NCBI RefSeq assembly: GCF_003461245.1
Contig: NZ_QTWS01000012.1
Coordinates: 29,759 to 93,758 of the forward strand
Direction of reading: 5' to 3'
DNA length: 64,000 nt
Origin: Blautia sp. AF19-10LB
Lineage (GTDB): Bacteria > Bacillota > Clostridia > Lachnospirales > Lachnospiraceae
The notes below the pieces were generated by a model. The model did no database searches, was not told the origin of the DNA, and saw only the letters and a program-made list of their open reading frames with translations. The first letter of the stretch is position 1. Every line of letters starts with the position of its first letter. Shown in pieces: positions 8,520 to 17,556 of this stretch. The position numbers and the translations under genes are program-made.

Positions 8520-9692
8520 TCAGCGTTTGCTTACTTTTTCCATCAGCTCCATGATCTTTTCGTTGCTGGAACGAACTTTCTCTACAGATAAGTCATGGTT
8601 GATGATGTCCATGATACTTGCAAGGTATTTGCTCATGTTTGCTTCGACGTAATATGGTCTTGTGAGCAGTTCAGGATCACGGTAGTTCAGGTTGGTGGTG
8701 ATAACCTTGTCGATCCAGCCTTTCTCATAGTATTCATCGAATTTCTTGAGACCGTCTGTGAACAGACCGTAAGTAGTACAGATGAAGACACGCTTTGCTT
8801 TACGTTCCTTGATCTGCTTGGCAACATCGAGCATACTCTCTCCGGAAGAGATCATATCGTCGATGATGACAACATCCTTGCCCTCTACGGAATCTCCGAG
8901 GAACTCATGGGCAACGATCGGGTTCTTGCCGTTGACAACGGTAGAATAATCACGACGTTTGTAGAACATACCCATATCAACACCGAGAATGTTAGAGAAA
9001 TATACTGCTCGTGACATCGCACCCTCATCTGGGCTGATGATCATCAGATGATCGTTGTCAAGCTTGAAGTCCTTGACTTCTTTAACCAGTGCTTTGAGGA
9101 ACTGGTAGGTCGGGAAGAAGTTATCAAATCCGTTGAGCGGGATGGAGTTCTGTACACGTGGGTCATGCGCATCAAAAGTGATAAAGTTGGAAACGCCCAT
9201 ATCACTTAATTCCTTGAGCATCAGTGCACAGTCAAGAGATTCTCTCTTGGTACGGCGGTGCTGACGTCCTTCGTAAAGGAACGGCATGATGACGTTGATA
9301 CGATGAGCTTTGCCGGTAGCTGCGGAAATGATCCTCTTGAGATCCTGATAATGGTTGTCCGGTGACATGTGGTTCTCATGACCGCATACGGTGTAAGTTT
9401 CTGTGTAGTTGGTGATATCTACCATGATAAAGAGATCGGCACCACGTACAGATTCTTTGATGTAACCCTTGCCCTCGCCGGTACCGAAGCGGACGCATTC
9501 GCACTCGACAAGGAAAGAAGGAAGGCTGTATCCCTGTGGTACAGTGCTCGGTTTCTTCTTTGCTACAAGTTCTTTACGGAATTTTACAAGTTTCTTGTCA
9601 ACCTCTTTTGCAAGATCCTGACATCCGGCAAGTGCTGCAATACGGATGGGAGCAACCGGGGTCGCTTTTTCAAGTAACTCTATATTTGGCAT
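8520..9692 (-). CDS. prs: Ribose-phosphate pyrophosphokinase
   Basis: A 390-residue member of the PRPP synthase family, longer than the usual ~315 residues. The type I phosphoribosyltransferase PRPP loop is seen as VVIIDDMISSGESM. The family's ATP/ribose-5-phosphate half includes MPFLYEGRQHRRTKRES and FDAHDPRVQNSIP. It makes PRPP for nucleotide, His and Trp synthesis. The long form, with a distinct N-terminus (about 60 extra residues), occurs in clostridia, so the call is by family rather than close identity. CTAGGAGGAAT precedes the ATG. Confidence 0.88.
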   Translation of the reverse strand: MPNIELLEKATPVAPIRIAALAGCQDLAKEVDKKLVKFRKELVAKKKPSTVPQGYSLPSFLVECECVRFGTGEGKGYIKESVRGADLFIMVDITNYTETYTVCGHENHMSPDNHYQDLKRIISAATGKAHRINVIMPFLYEGRQHRRTKRESLDCALMLKELSDMGVSNFITFDAHDPRVQNSIPLNGFDNFFPTYQFLKALVKEVKDFKLDNDHLMIISPDEGAMSRAVYFSNILGVDMGMFYKRRDYSTVVNGKNPIVAHEFLGDSVEGKDVVIIDDMISSGESMLDVAKQIKERKAKRVFICTTYGLFTDGLKKFDEYYEKGWIDKVITTNLNYRDPELLTRPYYVEANMSKYLASIMDIINHDLSVEKVRSSNEKIMELMEKVSKR

Positions 9693-9736
9693 AATATTCC
9701 TCCTAGGTATAGTTTTTCAAACTGAGTCCTACTACA

Positions 9737-9765
9737 TTTATAACATTTGACCTAAATCCCGTCAA
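9737..9765 (-). promoter_or_regulatory. Sigma-A promoter of prs
   Basis: Read on the minus strand: TTGACG (9760-9765), 17 bases, TATAAA (9737-9742). Confidence 0.75.
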
Positions 9766-9773
9766 GGAATTTA

Positions 9774-9802
9774 TTGATTTTTACCCGGAGAATTGTTATC
9801 AT
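9774..9802 (+). promoter_or_regulatory. Sigma-A promoter of the DUF512-der-plsY-gpsA operon
   Basis: TTGATT (9774-9779), 17 bases, TATCAT (9797-9802), arranged back to back with the prs promoter. Confidence 0.65.
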
Positions 9803-9859
9803 AGTAATGATCCGGATATGGACGAAGGCATATCCGAATGACAAAAAGAAAGGAACACC

Positions 9860-11242
9860 ATGAAAAAAAAGAAACATAAGATTTCCAAAGTTCTTCCTGG
9901 AAGCATCGGCGAGGAGCTGGAGCTGGAGCCGGGAGATGTGCTGGCAGAGATCAATCATCAGGCGGTGGAGGATGTTTTTGATTACCGTTATCTGATGAAC
10001 GATGAATATATAGAACTTCTTATAGAGAAAGCCAACGGAGAGATCTGGGAGCTGGAAGTGGAGAAGGATTATGATGAGGATCTGGGAATAGAGTTTGAGA
10101 ATGGCCTGATGGATGATTACCGTTCCTGTAGCAACCATTGCATGTTCTGCTTTATCGACCAGATGCCGCCGGGAATGAGGGAGACTCTCTATTTTAAGGA
10201 TGATGATTCCAGGCTTTCCTTCCTGCAGGGAAACTATGTGACATTGACGAATATGAGCCAGGAGGATATTCAGAGGGTGATCAAATATCACCTGTCTCCG
10301 ATCAATGTTTCTTTCCAGGCAATGAATCCGAAGCTTCGCTGCAAGATGCTCCACAATCGTTTCGCGGGGGATGCCCTCAAGAAAGTGGACCAGCTTTACG
10401 AGGCGGGGATCACCATGAACGGACAGATCGTTCTGTGCAAGGGAGTCAACGATGGTGAGGAACTGGAGTACAGCCTGGAGAAACTTTCTGCATATGCGCC
10501 GGTCCTTCAGAGTGTATCAGTGGTCCCAGTAGGCCTGACGAAATTCCGTGACGGACTTTACCCGCTGGAAAGTTTTGAACGTGAGGATGCGATCAAGGTT
10601 CTCGAACAGATCCATCGCTGGCAGCGCAAGATGTACAAGGAACATGGAATCCATTTCATCCACGCTTCTGATGAGTGGTATATTCTCGCAGGACTGGAAC
10701 TTCCGGAGGAAGAGCGGTATGATGGTTATCTTCAGCTTGAGAACGGAGTGGGAATGCTGAGACTTCTGGATACAGAGGTCAGACTAGCTGTTGAGAAACG
10801 TACGGGAGATGAGAAACCAAGATCCATTACCGTTGCGACCGGCAAGCTGGCAGCACCTTATATCGAGAAATGTCTCGAAAAGATTTCCACGAAATATCCG
10901 AATCTTGAATATGAAGTGATCACGATCAGGAACAATTTCTTCGGCGAAAAGATCACAGTTTCCGGGCTTATCACAGGCACCGACCTGAAAGAACAGCTTT
11001 CGAACCGCAAGCTGGGTGAGAGAGTTCTGATCCCGTGCAATATGCTCAGAAGCGGTGAGAATGTTTTTCTGGATGATCTGACCGTGGATGATGTTTCAAA
11101 GGCAATTGGAAGAGAAATCGTAATCGTAGAGGAAGACGGGGAAGATCTGGTATCTTCTGTACTGGATCCCGTTCAGAATAAAAAACAGACAAGGAGACAA
11201 ATGTATGAGCAAACCAGTAGTAGCAATAGTGGGCAGGCCTAA
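9860..11242 (+). CDS. DUF512 radical-SAM-like Fe-S protein with N-terminal PDZ-like domain
   Basis: 460 residues. The N-terminus (LPGSIGEELELEPGDVL) resembles a PDZ domain. A CxxxCxxC cluster (CSNHCMFC, near residue 92) fits a radical-SAM [4Fe-4S] centre, followed by DDSRLSFLQGNYVTLTN, typical of this family. The C-terminal DUF512 domain completes it. The function is unknown. It commonly sits directly before der in clostridia, and its 3' end here overlaps der by 38 bases, suggesting a link to ribosome assembly or envelope synthesis. Confidence 0.85.
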   Translation: MKKKKHKISKVLPGSIGEELELEPGDVLAEINHQAVEDVFDYRYLMNDEYIELLIEKANGEIWELEVEKDYDEDLGIEFENGLMDDYRSCSNHCMFCFIDQMPPGMRETLYFKDDDSRLSFLQGNYVTLTNMSQEDIQRVIKYHLSPINVSFQAMNPKLRCKMLHNRFAGDALKKVDQLYEAGITMNGQIVLCKGVNDGEELEYSLEKLSAYAPVLQSVSVVPVGLTKFRDGLYPLESFEREDAIKVLEQIHRWQRKMYKEHGIHFIHASDEWYILAGLELPEEERYDGYLQLENGVGMLRLLDTEVRLAVEKRTGDEKPRSITVATGKLAAPYIEKCLEKISTKYPNLEYEVITIRNNFFGEKITVSGLITGTDLKEQLSNRKLGERVLIPCNMLRSGENVFLDDLTVDDVSKAIGREIVIVEEDGEDLVSSVLDPVQNKKQTRRQMYEQTSSSNSGQA

Positions 11243-12530
11243 TGTCGGCAAATCCACGTTGTTTAACGCCCTGGCAGGCGAAATGATATCTATTGTAAAA
11301 GATACACCGGGTGTGACCCGTGACAGAATTTATGCTGATGTGACATGGCTGGACAAATCCTTTACCATGATCGATACTGGCGGAATTGAGCCGGACAGCG
11401 GTGACATCATTCTTTCTCAGATGAGAGAGCAGGCACAGATTGCGATCGACACTGCCGATGTTATCGTATTTATCACAGATGTACAGCAGGGACTTGTGGA
11501 TTCTGATGCGAAGGTTGCAGATATGCTGCGCCGCAGCCAGAAACCGGTCATTCTTGTTGTAAACAAGGTAGACAGCGTTCAGAAATATATGATGGACGTT
11601 TATGAATTTTATAACCTTGGTATCGGAGAACCGATACCGATCTCCGCAGCCAACCGTACCGGACTTGGCGATATGCTGGATGAGATCGTCAAGGAATTCC
11701 CGGAAGGACTTGACACAGAAGAGGACGACGACATTCCGAAGATCGCTGTTGTAGGTAAACCGAACGTAGGTAAGTCTTCCTTGATCAACCGTCTGCTTGG
11801 TGAGGACCGTGTGATCGTATCCGATATTGCAGGAACTACAAGAGATGCCGTCGATGCCAAAGTCAAATGGCAGGGCAAAGAATACATCTTTATCGACACC
11901 GCAGGACTCCGCCGCAAAGGCAAGATCAAAGAAGAGATCGAGCGTTACAGCGTGATCCGTACTGTGACAGCAGTAGAGCGTGCACATGTTGTCGTGATCG
12001 TGATCGATGCGACAGAGGGTGTCACTGAGCAGGATGCTAAGATCGCCGGAATCGCACATGAGCGCGGCAAGGGCGTTATCATCGCGGTCAATAAATGGGA
12101 TGCCGTTGAGAAGGACGACAAGACCATCTACAAACACACAAACCGCATCAGAGAAGTGCTGGCGTATATGCCGTATGCAGAACTTGTTTTTATCTCTGCC
12201 AAGACAGGCCAGCGTCTGCCGAAGCTTTTTGAGACCATTGATGCAGTTATCGAGAACCAGACACTCCGTATCCAGACCGGTGTTCTTAATGAGATCCTCG
12301 CAGAAGCCGTTGCCATGCAGCAGCCGCCGTCTGACCGTGGCAAGCGTCTCAAGATCTTCTATATGACTCAGGTTGGAGTGCGCCCGCCGACATTCGTGAT
12401 CTTTGTAAATGACAAAGAACTGATGCATTTCTCCTACACCCGTTACATCGAGAACAAGGTAAGGGATGCATTCGGTTTCCGCGGCACACCGCTGAAATTT
12501 ATTATCCGTGAACGCGGGGAAAAGAGTTGA
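11205..12530 (+). CDS. der: Ribosome biogenesis GTPase Der (EngA)
   Basis: 441 residues with two consecutive GTPase domains (P-loops GRPNVGKST near residue 9 and GKPNVGKSS near 184; DTGG and DTAG as G3; NKVD and NKWD as G4) and a C-terminal KH-like domain. Der is required for 50S maturation. AAGGAG precedes the ATG, and the gene overlaps its upstream neighbour. Confidence 0.97.
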   Translation: MSKPVVAIVGRPNVGKSTLFNALAGEMISIVKDTPGVTRDRIYADVTWLDKSFTMIDTGGIEPDSGDIILSQMREQAQIAIDTADVIVFITDVQQGLVDSDAKVADMLRRSQKPVILVVNKVDSVQKYMMDVYEFYNLGIGEPIPISAANRTGLGDMLDEIVKEFPEGLDTEEDDDIPKIAVVGKPNVGKSSLINRLLGEDRVIVSDIAGTTRDAVDAKVKWQGKEYIFIDTAGLRRKGKIKEEIERYSVIRTVTAVERAHVVVIVIDATEGVTEQDAKIAGIAHERGKGVIIAVNKWDAVEKDDKTIYKHTNRIREVLAYMPYAELVFISAKTGQRLPKLFETIDAVIENQTLRIQTGVLNEILAEAVAMQQPPSDRGKRLKIFYMTQVGVRPPTFVIFVNDKELMHFSYTRYIENKVRDAFGFRGTPLKFIIRERGEKS

Positions 12531-12535
12531 ATGAA

Positions 12536-13186
12536 ATGACTGAACGTTTGATATGCCTTCTGGTAGGTTATGTTTTTGGACTGTTCCAGACTTCTTATAT
12601 TATTGGAAAGATGCATAAGACAGATATCCGTGAACATGGAAGTGGCAATGCAGGAACCACCAATGCCCTGCGCACGTTTGGCAAAAAAGCCGGCGCGATG
12701 ACGCTTCTTGGCGACTGCCTCAAATGTGTGCTGGCGATCGTGGTCGTGCGATTGATCTTCCGTAACTCTGCCGCTGGTGTCATGCCTCTGCTTGCAATCT
12801 ATGCGGCAGCAGGCTGTGTCCTTGGTCATAACTTTCCTATCAACCTTGGATTCCGCGGCGGAAAGGGAATCGCGGCATCTGTTGGATTTCTGATCGCTTT
12901 TGACTGGAGAATTTTTGTCCTCTGTGCGATCGTGTTCTTTGTGATCTTTTTCCTGACACATTATGTTTCACTGTGCTCATTAAGCTGCTATATGGTTGCA
13001 CTGATCGCACTGATCGTGCGCGGCGAGCATGGTGCTTACGGGATGGACAGACCACACACCCTGGAGATGTACGGGGTGATGGTGTTTCTGACCTGCCTTG
13101 CGTTCTGGAGACACAGAGCCAATATCGTGAGGCTGGTACGCGGAGAAGAAAACAAAGTACTTGTCGGAAAATCAAAGAAAGGTTAA
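12536..13186 (+). CDS. plsY: Glycerol-3-phosphate acyltransferase PlsY
   Basis: A 216-residue polytopic membrane protein with the PlsY motifs GSGNAGTTNALRTFG, GHNFP and GGKGIAAS. It transfers the acyl group from acyl-phosphate to glycerol-3-phosphate, the first step of phospholipid synthesis. ATG at 12536 is preferred; an in-frame TTG at 12527 would overlap the der stop. gpsA, which makes the substrate glycerol-3-phosphate, follows in the same operon. Confidence 0.95.
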   Translation: MTERLICLLVGYVFGLFQTSYIIGKMHKTDIREHGSGNAGTTNALRTFGKKAGAMTLLGDCLKCVLAIVVVRLIFRNSAAGVMPLLAIYAAAGCVLGHNFPINLGFRGGKGIAASVGFLIAFDWRIFVLCAIVFFVIFFLTHYVSLCSLSCYMVALIALIVRGEHGAYGMDRPHTLEMYGVMVFLTCLAFWRHRANIVRLVRGEENKVLVGKSKKG

Positions 13187-13197
13187 AAGGTAGCATA

Positions 13198-14205
13198 ATG
13201 GCAAAAATCAGTGTATTGGGAGCAGGAAGCTGGGGAACTGCACTTTCGGTCCTTCTGAGCAATAATGGACATGAGGTTCGTCTCTGGTCCAGATTTCAGG
13301 AAGAAGTAGATGCTCTCAAAGAAACGAGAGAACTTACTTCCAAACTGCCGGGGGTACATATCCCGGAGAATATCGATCTTACTGCAGATGTGAAAAGTTG
13401 CGTGGAAACCGCAGAAGTGATCGTTCTGGCTGTGCCGTCCCCATATATCAGAAGTACATCGAAATTGATGGCAGCTGATGTAAAGGAAGGACAGATCATT
13501 GTCAATGTTGCCAAGGGAATCGAAGAAAAGACCCTGATGACCATGACAGACATCATCAGCGAAGAGATCCCGGCAGCAGGCGTCTACGTGCTTTCCGGAC
13601 CGAGCCACGCAGAGGAAGTGGGAAGAGGGCTTCCGACGACCTGCGTGATCAGCGGACCGAAGAGAGAGACAGCAGAGTATCTCCAGGGGATTTTTACAAG
13701 TCCTGTATTCCGCGTTTATACGACACCGGATACGCTCGGCGTAGAACTTGGAGGCTCACTCAAGAATGTAATCGCACTTGCGGCAGGAACCGCAGACGGA
13801 CTTGGATATGGAGACAACACCAAGGCGGCTCTGATCACACGAGGGATTGCGGAGATCGCACGCCTTGGAACGAAGATGGGCGCCAGAGTGGAGACTTTTG
13901 GAGGGCTTTCCGGGATCGGAGATCTGATCGTAACCTGCGCGAGTGTCCACAGCCGTAACCGCAAGGCCGGCTATCTGATCGGTAAGGGATACACGATGCA
14001 GCAGGCAATGGATGAAGTTCAGATGGTCGTCGAGGGCGTTTATTCCGCCAAGGCAGCCAAGAGCCTTGCTGAGAAATACGAAGTAGAGATGCCGATCATC
14101 ATGGAAGTCAACAAAGTCCTGTTTGAAGACAAACCAGCAGCCGACGCCGTAAGAGACCTGATGCTCCGCGACAAAAAAGTAGAAACACCAATGCTGCCAT
14201 GGTAA
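13198..14205 (+). CDS. gpsA: NAD(P)H-dependent glycerol-3-phosphate dehydrogenase
   Basis: 335 residues from the ATG at 13198. The Rossmann motif GAGSWGTA is at residues 7-14, and the C-terminal domain has GxxKNVIALAAG and the family's GLSGIGDLIVTC. It reduces dihydroxyacetone phosphate to glycerol-3-phosphate for PlsY. The open frame extends further upstream into plsY, but that part has no family similarity. Confidence 0.97.
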   Translation: MAKISVLGAGSWGTALSVLLSNNGHEVRLWSRFQEEVDALKETRELTSKLPGVHIPENIDLTADVKSCVETAEVIVLAVPSPYIRSTSKLMAADVKEGQIIVNVAKGIEEKTLMTMTDIISEEIPAAGVYVLSGPSHAEEVGRGLPTTCVISGPKRETAEYLQGIFTSPVFRVYTTPDTLGVELGGSLKNVIALAAGTADGLGYGDNTKAALITRGIAEIARLGTKMGARVETFGGLSGIGDLIVTCASVHSRNRKAGYLIGKGYTMQQAMDEVQMVVEGVYSAKAAKSLAEKYEVEMPIIMEVNKVLFEDKPAADAVRDLMLRDKKVETPMLPW

Positions 14206-15563
14206 AAACAGTCAAAAAAGACGATTTTTACCGGCAGATGTTCAAGCTTGCGATTCCGATCATCATTCAGAACCTGCTCAGTGCGGCAGTAAACTCATCG
14301 GATGTGATCATGCTGAATTATGTAGGACAGTCTGCGATCTCGGCAGTATCACTGGCAGCAAATTATTCTAACATTCTGTTTATGGTATATTATGGACTGG
14401 GCACTGGAGCATCCCTTTTGTGTGCACAGTACTTTGGCAAGAAAAACATGCAGGCGATCCATGCCGTAGAGGGAATTGCCCTTCGCTTTTCGCTTGCAAT
14501 CTCAGTACTTGTGGCACTGGCTGCATTTACCATGCCGCAGAGGATGTTATTATTATTCACTTCAGATCAGGAACTGATCGCGATCGGATCTTCTTACATA
14601 CGGATCATGGGGATCACCTATCTCTGCTGGGGAGTGACAGAAATCTACCTTGCGATCCTTCGAAGCATCGGCCGCGTGACGATCAGTATGACATTGAATA
14701 TGCTGGCATTTGGACTAAACATTCTGTTGAATGCCGTTTTTATTTTTGGACTGTTTGGAGCACCGAAGCTTGGAGTGACCGGTGTGGCGATCGCAACGGC
14801 ATCTTCCAGGCTGATACAGCTCGTTGCCTGCGTGATCGTATCTTTGTTGAGCAAAGATGTAAAACTGAATCCAGCTTATATGTTTATCCGAAGCAAGACG
14901 CTGCTGAATGATTTCATCCACCTTTCTCTCCCGGCACTTGGAAATGACCTTTCCTGGAGTGTGGCTTTTTCCATGTATTCTGTAATTCTGGGACATCTTG
15001 GAACAGAGGCGGTGGCAGCCAATTCACTGGTTACTGTTGTTCGAAACGTAGGATCTGTTTTCTGCTTTGCGATCGCGAGTGCAGGAACGATCCTTCTCGG
15101 CAGAGTGATGGGACAGGAAGAACTCGAGAAATCCAAATCCTATGCGTCCAGAATGCTGAAGATGACAGTTGTAGCAGGAGCAGTAGGAGGTGTGATCGTA
15201 CTGGCGGTAACTCCGTTTGTACTGAGATTTGCATTTCTGAATGATACGGCAATGCACTATCTGAAATATATGCTCCTGATCAACAGCTACTATATCATGG
15301 GATCTGCGGTAAACACAGCGCTGATCGCCGGGGTTTTCCGTGCAGGAGGCGATACGAAATTCGGTCTGATCTGTGATACGATCGATATGTGGGTCTATGC
15401 AGTACCGCTTGGATTCTTTGCGGCGTTCGTGCTGAAGCTTCCGGTGCTCTGGGTATATTTCCTTCTGTGCACCGATGAATTTGTAAAATGGCCATGGGTC
15501 ATCCGTCATTACCGCAAGGGAGAATGGGCAAAGAATATCACAAGAGAAGATATCTTCGAATAA
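14199..15563 (+). CDS. MATE family efflux transporter
   Basis: A 454-residue protein with about 12 hydrophobic segments and the MATE pattern of two related halves (QNLLSAAVNSSDVIMLNYVG near the N-terminus; GNDLSWSVAFSMYSVILG in the second half). Such proteins export drugs or metabolites using Na+ or H+. The ATG overlaps the 3' end of gpsA by 7 bases with no clear binding site, so translation is probably coupled. The substrate cannot be inferred. Confidence 0.88.
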   Translation: MVKTVKKDDFYRQMFKLAIPIIIQNLLSAAVNSSDVIMLNYVGQSAISAVSLAANYSNILFMVYYGLGTGASLLCAQYFGKKNMQAIHAVEGIALRFSLAISVLVALAAFTMPQRMLLLFTSDQELIAIGSSYIRIMGITYLCWGVTEIYLAILRSIGRVTISMTLNMLAFGLNILLNAVFIFGLFGAPKLGVTGVAIATASSRLIQLVACVIVSLLSKDVKLNPAYMFIRSKTLLNDFIHLSLPALGNDLSWSVAFSMYSVILGHLGTEAVAANSLVTVVRNVGSVFCFAIASAGTILLGRVMGQEELEKSKSYASRMLKMTVVAGAVGGVIVLAVTPFVLRFAFLNDTAMHYLKYMLLINSYYIMGSAVNTALIAGVFRAGGDTKFGLICDTIDMWVYAVPLGFFAAFVLKLPVLWVYFLLCTDEFVKWPWVIRHYRKGEWAKNITREDIFE

Positions 15564-15578
15564 CTGAATGTAAGGCTT

Positions 15579-15623
15579 AAAAAAGCCGGTCGATCATACA
15601 CAAAAGGTGATCAACCGGCTTTT
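15579..15623. terminator. Bidirectional terminator between the MATE gene and the aldo/keto reductase
   Basis: The stem AAAAGCCGGTCGATCA pairs with TGATCAACCGGCTTTT with one mismatch. A6 on the left and T4 on the right allow it to act on both convergent transcripts. Confidence 0.82.
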
Positions 15624-15646
15624 GACCGCGTATAATATGAAAATAA

Positions 15647-16474
15647 TCAAAAAATAGTATCTCTCAGATCCTCCGGAACATGAGAACTGTGGTAATTCTG
15701 ATTGAGCGTGTCGAGAAGATCCATGTCCTCCTGCTCAATCTCAAAATCAAAAATACGTGCATTGGCAGCAATACGCTCCGGGCGGGTGGATTTTGGAATT
15801 ACGGAGATACCCTTCTGAACAGCCCAGCGAAGTCCGATCTGAGCAGGCGTATGTGCATATTTCGTACCAAGTACGCAGAGGATATCATTGTCCAGATAAG
15901 CGCCTCGCGCCAGTGGAGCATAAGCCTGTACCTGGATCCCGTTTGCCTGGCAGTATTCAATGAGCTCCCGCGGATAGCAGAGAGGATGGCATTCGATCTG
16001 GTTGACTGCAGGAATGATCCCGGATACCTTACGAAGTTCTTCGAGATGACGGATCTCAAAATTGCTGACACCGATAGAAAGAGCCCGTCCAGATTCAAGA
16101 AATTTCTCCATTTCCTTCCAGGTATTGAGATAACATCCCGGAACCGGCCAGTGGATCAGATAAAGATCGATATAATCAAGACCAAGACGGTCAAGGCTTC
16201 GCTCAAAAGCCCCGTCCACATCTCCGAGACGCTGTGCGTTATTCCAGATCTTGGTGGTGATAAAAAGATCCTTACGCGGAACTCCGCATCGTGCAATACC
16301 ACGTCCGACACTCTCTTCGTTCTTGTATGCAGAAGCAGTATCGAACAGGCGGTAGCCGTTCTTGGCTGCGGATATGATGGCATTCTCTGCCTCGTCGTCA
16401 GCGGTGGCTTTATATAGACCCAGCCCCAGAAGCGGCATGGTTCTGTCATTATTTAAGAATACAGAAGTAGTCAA
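15647..16474 (-). CDS. Aldo/keto reductase
   Basis: A 275-residue TIM-barrel oxidoreductase. The catalytic tetrad is visible as Asp and Tyr in LFDTASAYKNE, Lys in TTKIWN and His in LIHWP. The NADPH-binding C-terminal region has IPKSTRPERI. It likely reduces aldehydes or ketones such as 2,5-diketogluconate-type substrates; specificity is unknown. The start codon is TTG at 16474, 7 bases after AAGGAGGA. Confidence 0.9.
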   Translation of the reverse strand: MTTSVFLNNDRTMPLLGLGLYKATADDEAENAIISAAKNGYRLFDTASAYKNEESVGRGIARCGVPRKDLFITTKIWNNAQRLGDVDGAFERSLDRLGLDYIDLYLIHWPVPGCYLNTWKEMEKFLESGRALSIGVSNFEIRHLEELRKVSGIIPAVNQIECHPLCYPRELIEYCQANGIQVQAYAPLARGAYLDNDILCVLGTKYAHTPAQIGLRWAVQKGISVIPKSTRPERIAANARIFDFEIEQEDMDLLDTLNQNYHSSHVPEDLRDTIF

Positions 16475-16514
16475 AATGCTTCCTCCTTGCTTATCAATTT
16501 AAAAATTTTTATAT

Positions 16515-16523
16515 ATTATAACA
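16515..16523 (-). promoter_or_regulatory. Extended -10 promoter of the aldo/keto reductase
   Basis: On the minus strand the sequence is TGTTATAAT, an extended -10 box; no good -35 is seen. The rest of the 365-base gap (16475-16839) is AT-rich spacer with a CGTTAT-TTAT-ATAACG inverted repeat at 16630-16645 and a TTAATATTAA palindrome at 16612-16621, both possible operator sites of unknown meaning. Confidence 0.5.
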
Positions 16524-16729
16524 TAAAAATGTGAAAGAAGAACATCAAATATGTTAAATATTTAATACATGAATTTACATAGGCATGGAAAAAAGGTGAA
16601 AATAAAGATTGTTAATATTAAAACGATAGCGTTATTTATATAACGAGAAAAATAATCAGCAGATGCGAAAAATGCAAAAAAAGAAATAGAAACAGGAATG
16701 ATTTTTGTGCGTTTTTTCTCAATATAGCC

Positions 16730-16758
16730 TTGATTAACTATAACAAAAGATGTATAAT
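16730..16758 (+). promoter_or_regulatory. Sigma-A promoter at the head of the acetogenesis cluster
   Basis: TTGATT (16730-16735), 17 bases, perfect TATAAT (16753-16758). The -35 region overlaps TTGATTA..TAACAA, which loosely resembles a Rex half-site pair but is one base short of the known spacing. Confidence 0.75.
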
Positions 16759-16839
16759 GAATTTAATTGATAAATTCTTGTCAGAAGTTTGTCACGTTTA
16801 AGACAGACTGACAGGGATTTGTGCAGAAAGGAGTAGACA

Positions 16840-17244
16840 ATGCACTTAATAAAAGATGAAAACGGAAACCTTGTCCAGCACGGACATGAACATACAGAGG
16901 GACACACACATGAACATACACATGCGGACGGTGTGACCCATACACATTCTCATTCTCACGGAGACGGAGAACATGCACATACACACGACAGCAGCTGTTC
17001 CAGCCAGGAACACTGTGGATCCTGTGAGGGCGGGGACTGCAAGAAAGAGACAGTAGCACTTCTGACTTACATGCTGCAGCACAATGAGCATCACGCAGCA
17101 GAACTCGACCAGATGGCCGACAACCTGGAGAAGATGGGGCTTGCAAGTTCAGCCAAGACGATCAAGGAAGCAGTTGCAGATTTCCAGAAGGGCAACATGC
17201 GCCTGGGACTTGCACTTACACTTGTTAAGGAAGAAATGAAATAG
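16840..17244 (+). CDS. His-rich metal-binding protein, candidate nickel chaperone/store
   Basis: 134 residues in two parts. Residues 14-49 carry 14 histidines in HxH repeats, and residues 53-67 carry four cysteines and a histidine (CSSQEHCGSCEGGDC). The C-terminal part (about 70-134) is predicted helical without metal residues except HNEHHAAELDQM. The gene is the first of the acetogenesis cluster and directly precedes CooT. By analogy with the His-rich nickel protein CooJ of CO-dehydrogenase loci, it may hold nickel for CODH and acetyl-CoA synthase. It could equally bind zinc or cobalt; no homology to CooJ beyond His-richness is claimed. Confidence 0.7.
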   Translation: MHLIKDENGNLVQHGHEHTEGHTHEHTHADGVTHTHSHSHGDGEHAHTHDSSCSSQEHCGSCEGGDCKKETVALLTYMLQHNEHHAAELDQMADNLEKMGLASSAKTIKEAVADFQKGNMRLGLALTLVKEEMK

Positions 17245-17324
17245 GATCTGTTACAGTGAACGGTAATATTGACTTTTAATATGACACAATAATATGACAC
17301 AACAGAATGGCGGAGGTGAGAGTT

Positions 17325-17510
17325 ATGTGTCTTGCAACTGTATACAAAGAAAACGATAATTCTGTTATCTTTAAGAATGTATCCAGAATTGATGTAGATG
17401 GAAATAAACTGGTGCTCAGAGACATTATGGGAGATGAGCGTGTCGTAGAGGGACATATCCTTATGGTAGACCTGGCAAACAGCATTGTAAAGCTTTGCTG
17501 CGATGACTGA
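17325..17510 (+). CDS. cooT: CooT family nickel-binding protein
   Basis: A 61-residue protein with the CooT pattern MCLATVY at the start and a short beta-rich body (IDVDGNKLVLRDIMGDERVVEG). CooT dimers bind one nickel through the conserved Cys2, and the protein supports CODH nickel insertion. Start chosen at the ATG at 17325, preceded by GGAGGTGAG, because it puts the cysteine at position 2; the ATG at 17307 would add six residues and bury it. It follows the His-rich gene and precedes metF. Confidence 0.85.
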   Translation: MCLATVYKENDNSVIFKNVSRIDVDGNKLVLRDIMGDERVVEGHILMVDLANSIVKLCCDD

Positions 17511-17556
17511 TCGTCCGGGACTTACAAGCATTAGTTTAATATAAGGAGGTGCAGCT

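Noticed and set aside
16609..16760. Rex-type redox operator at the head of the acetogenesis cluster
   Set aside because: Half-sites TTGTTAA and TTGATTA..TAACAA occur, but spacing and symmetry do not match the 18-base Rex consensus.
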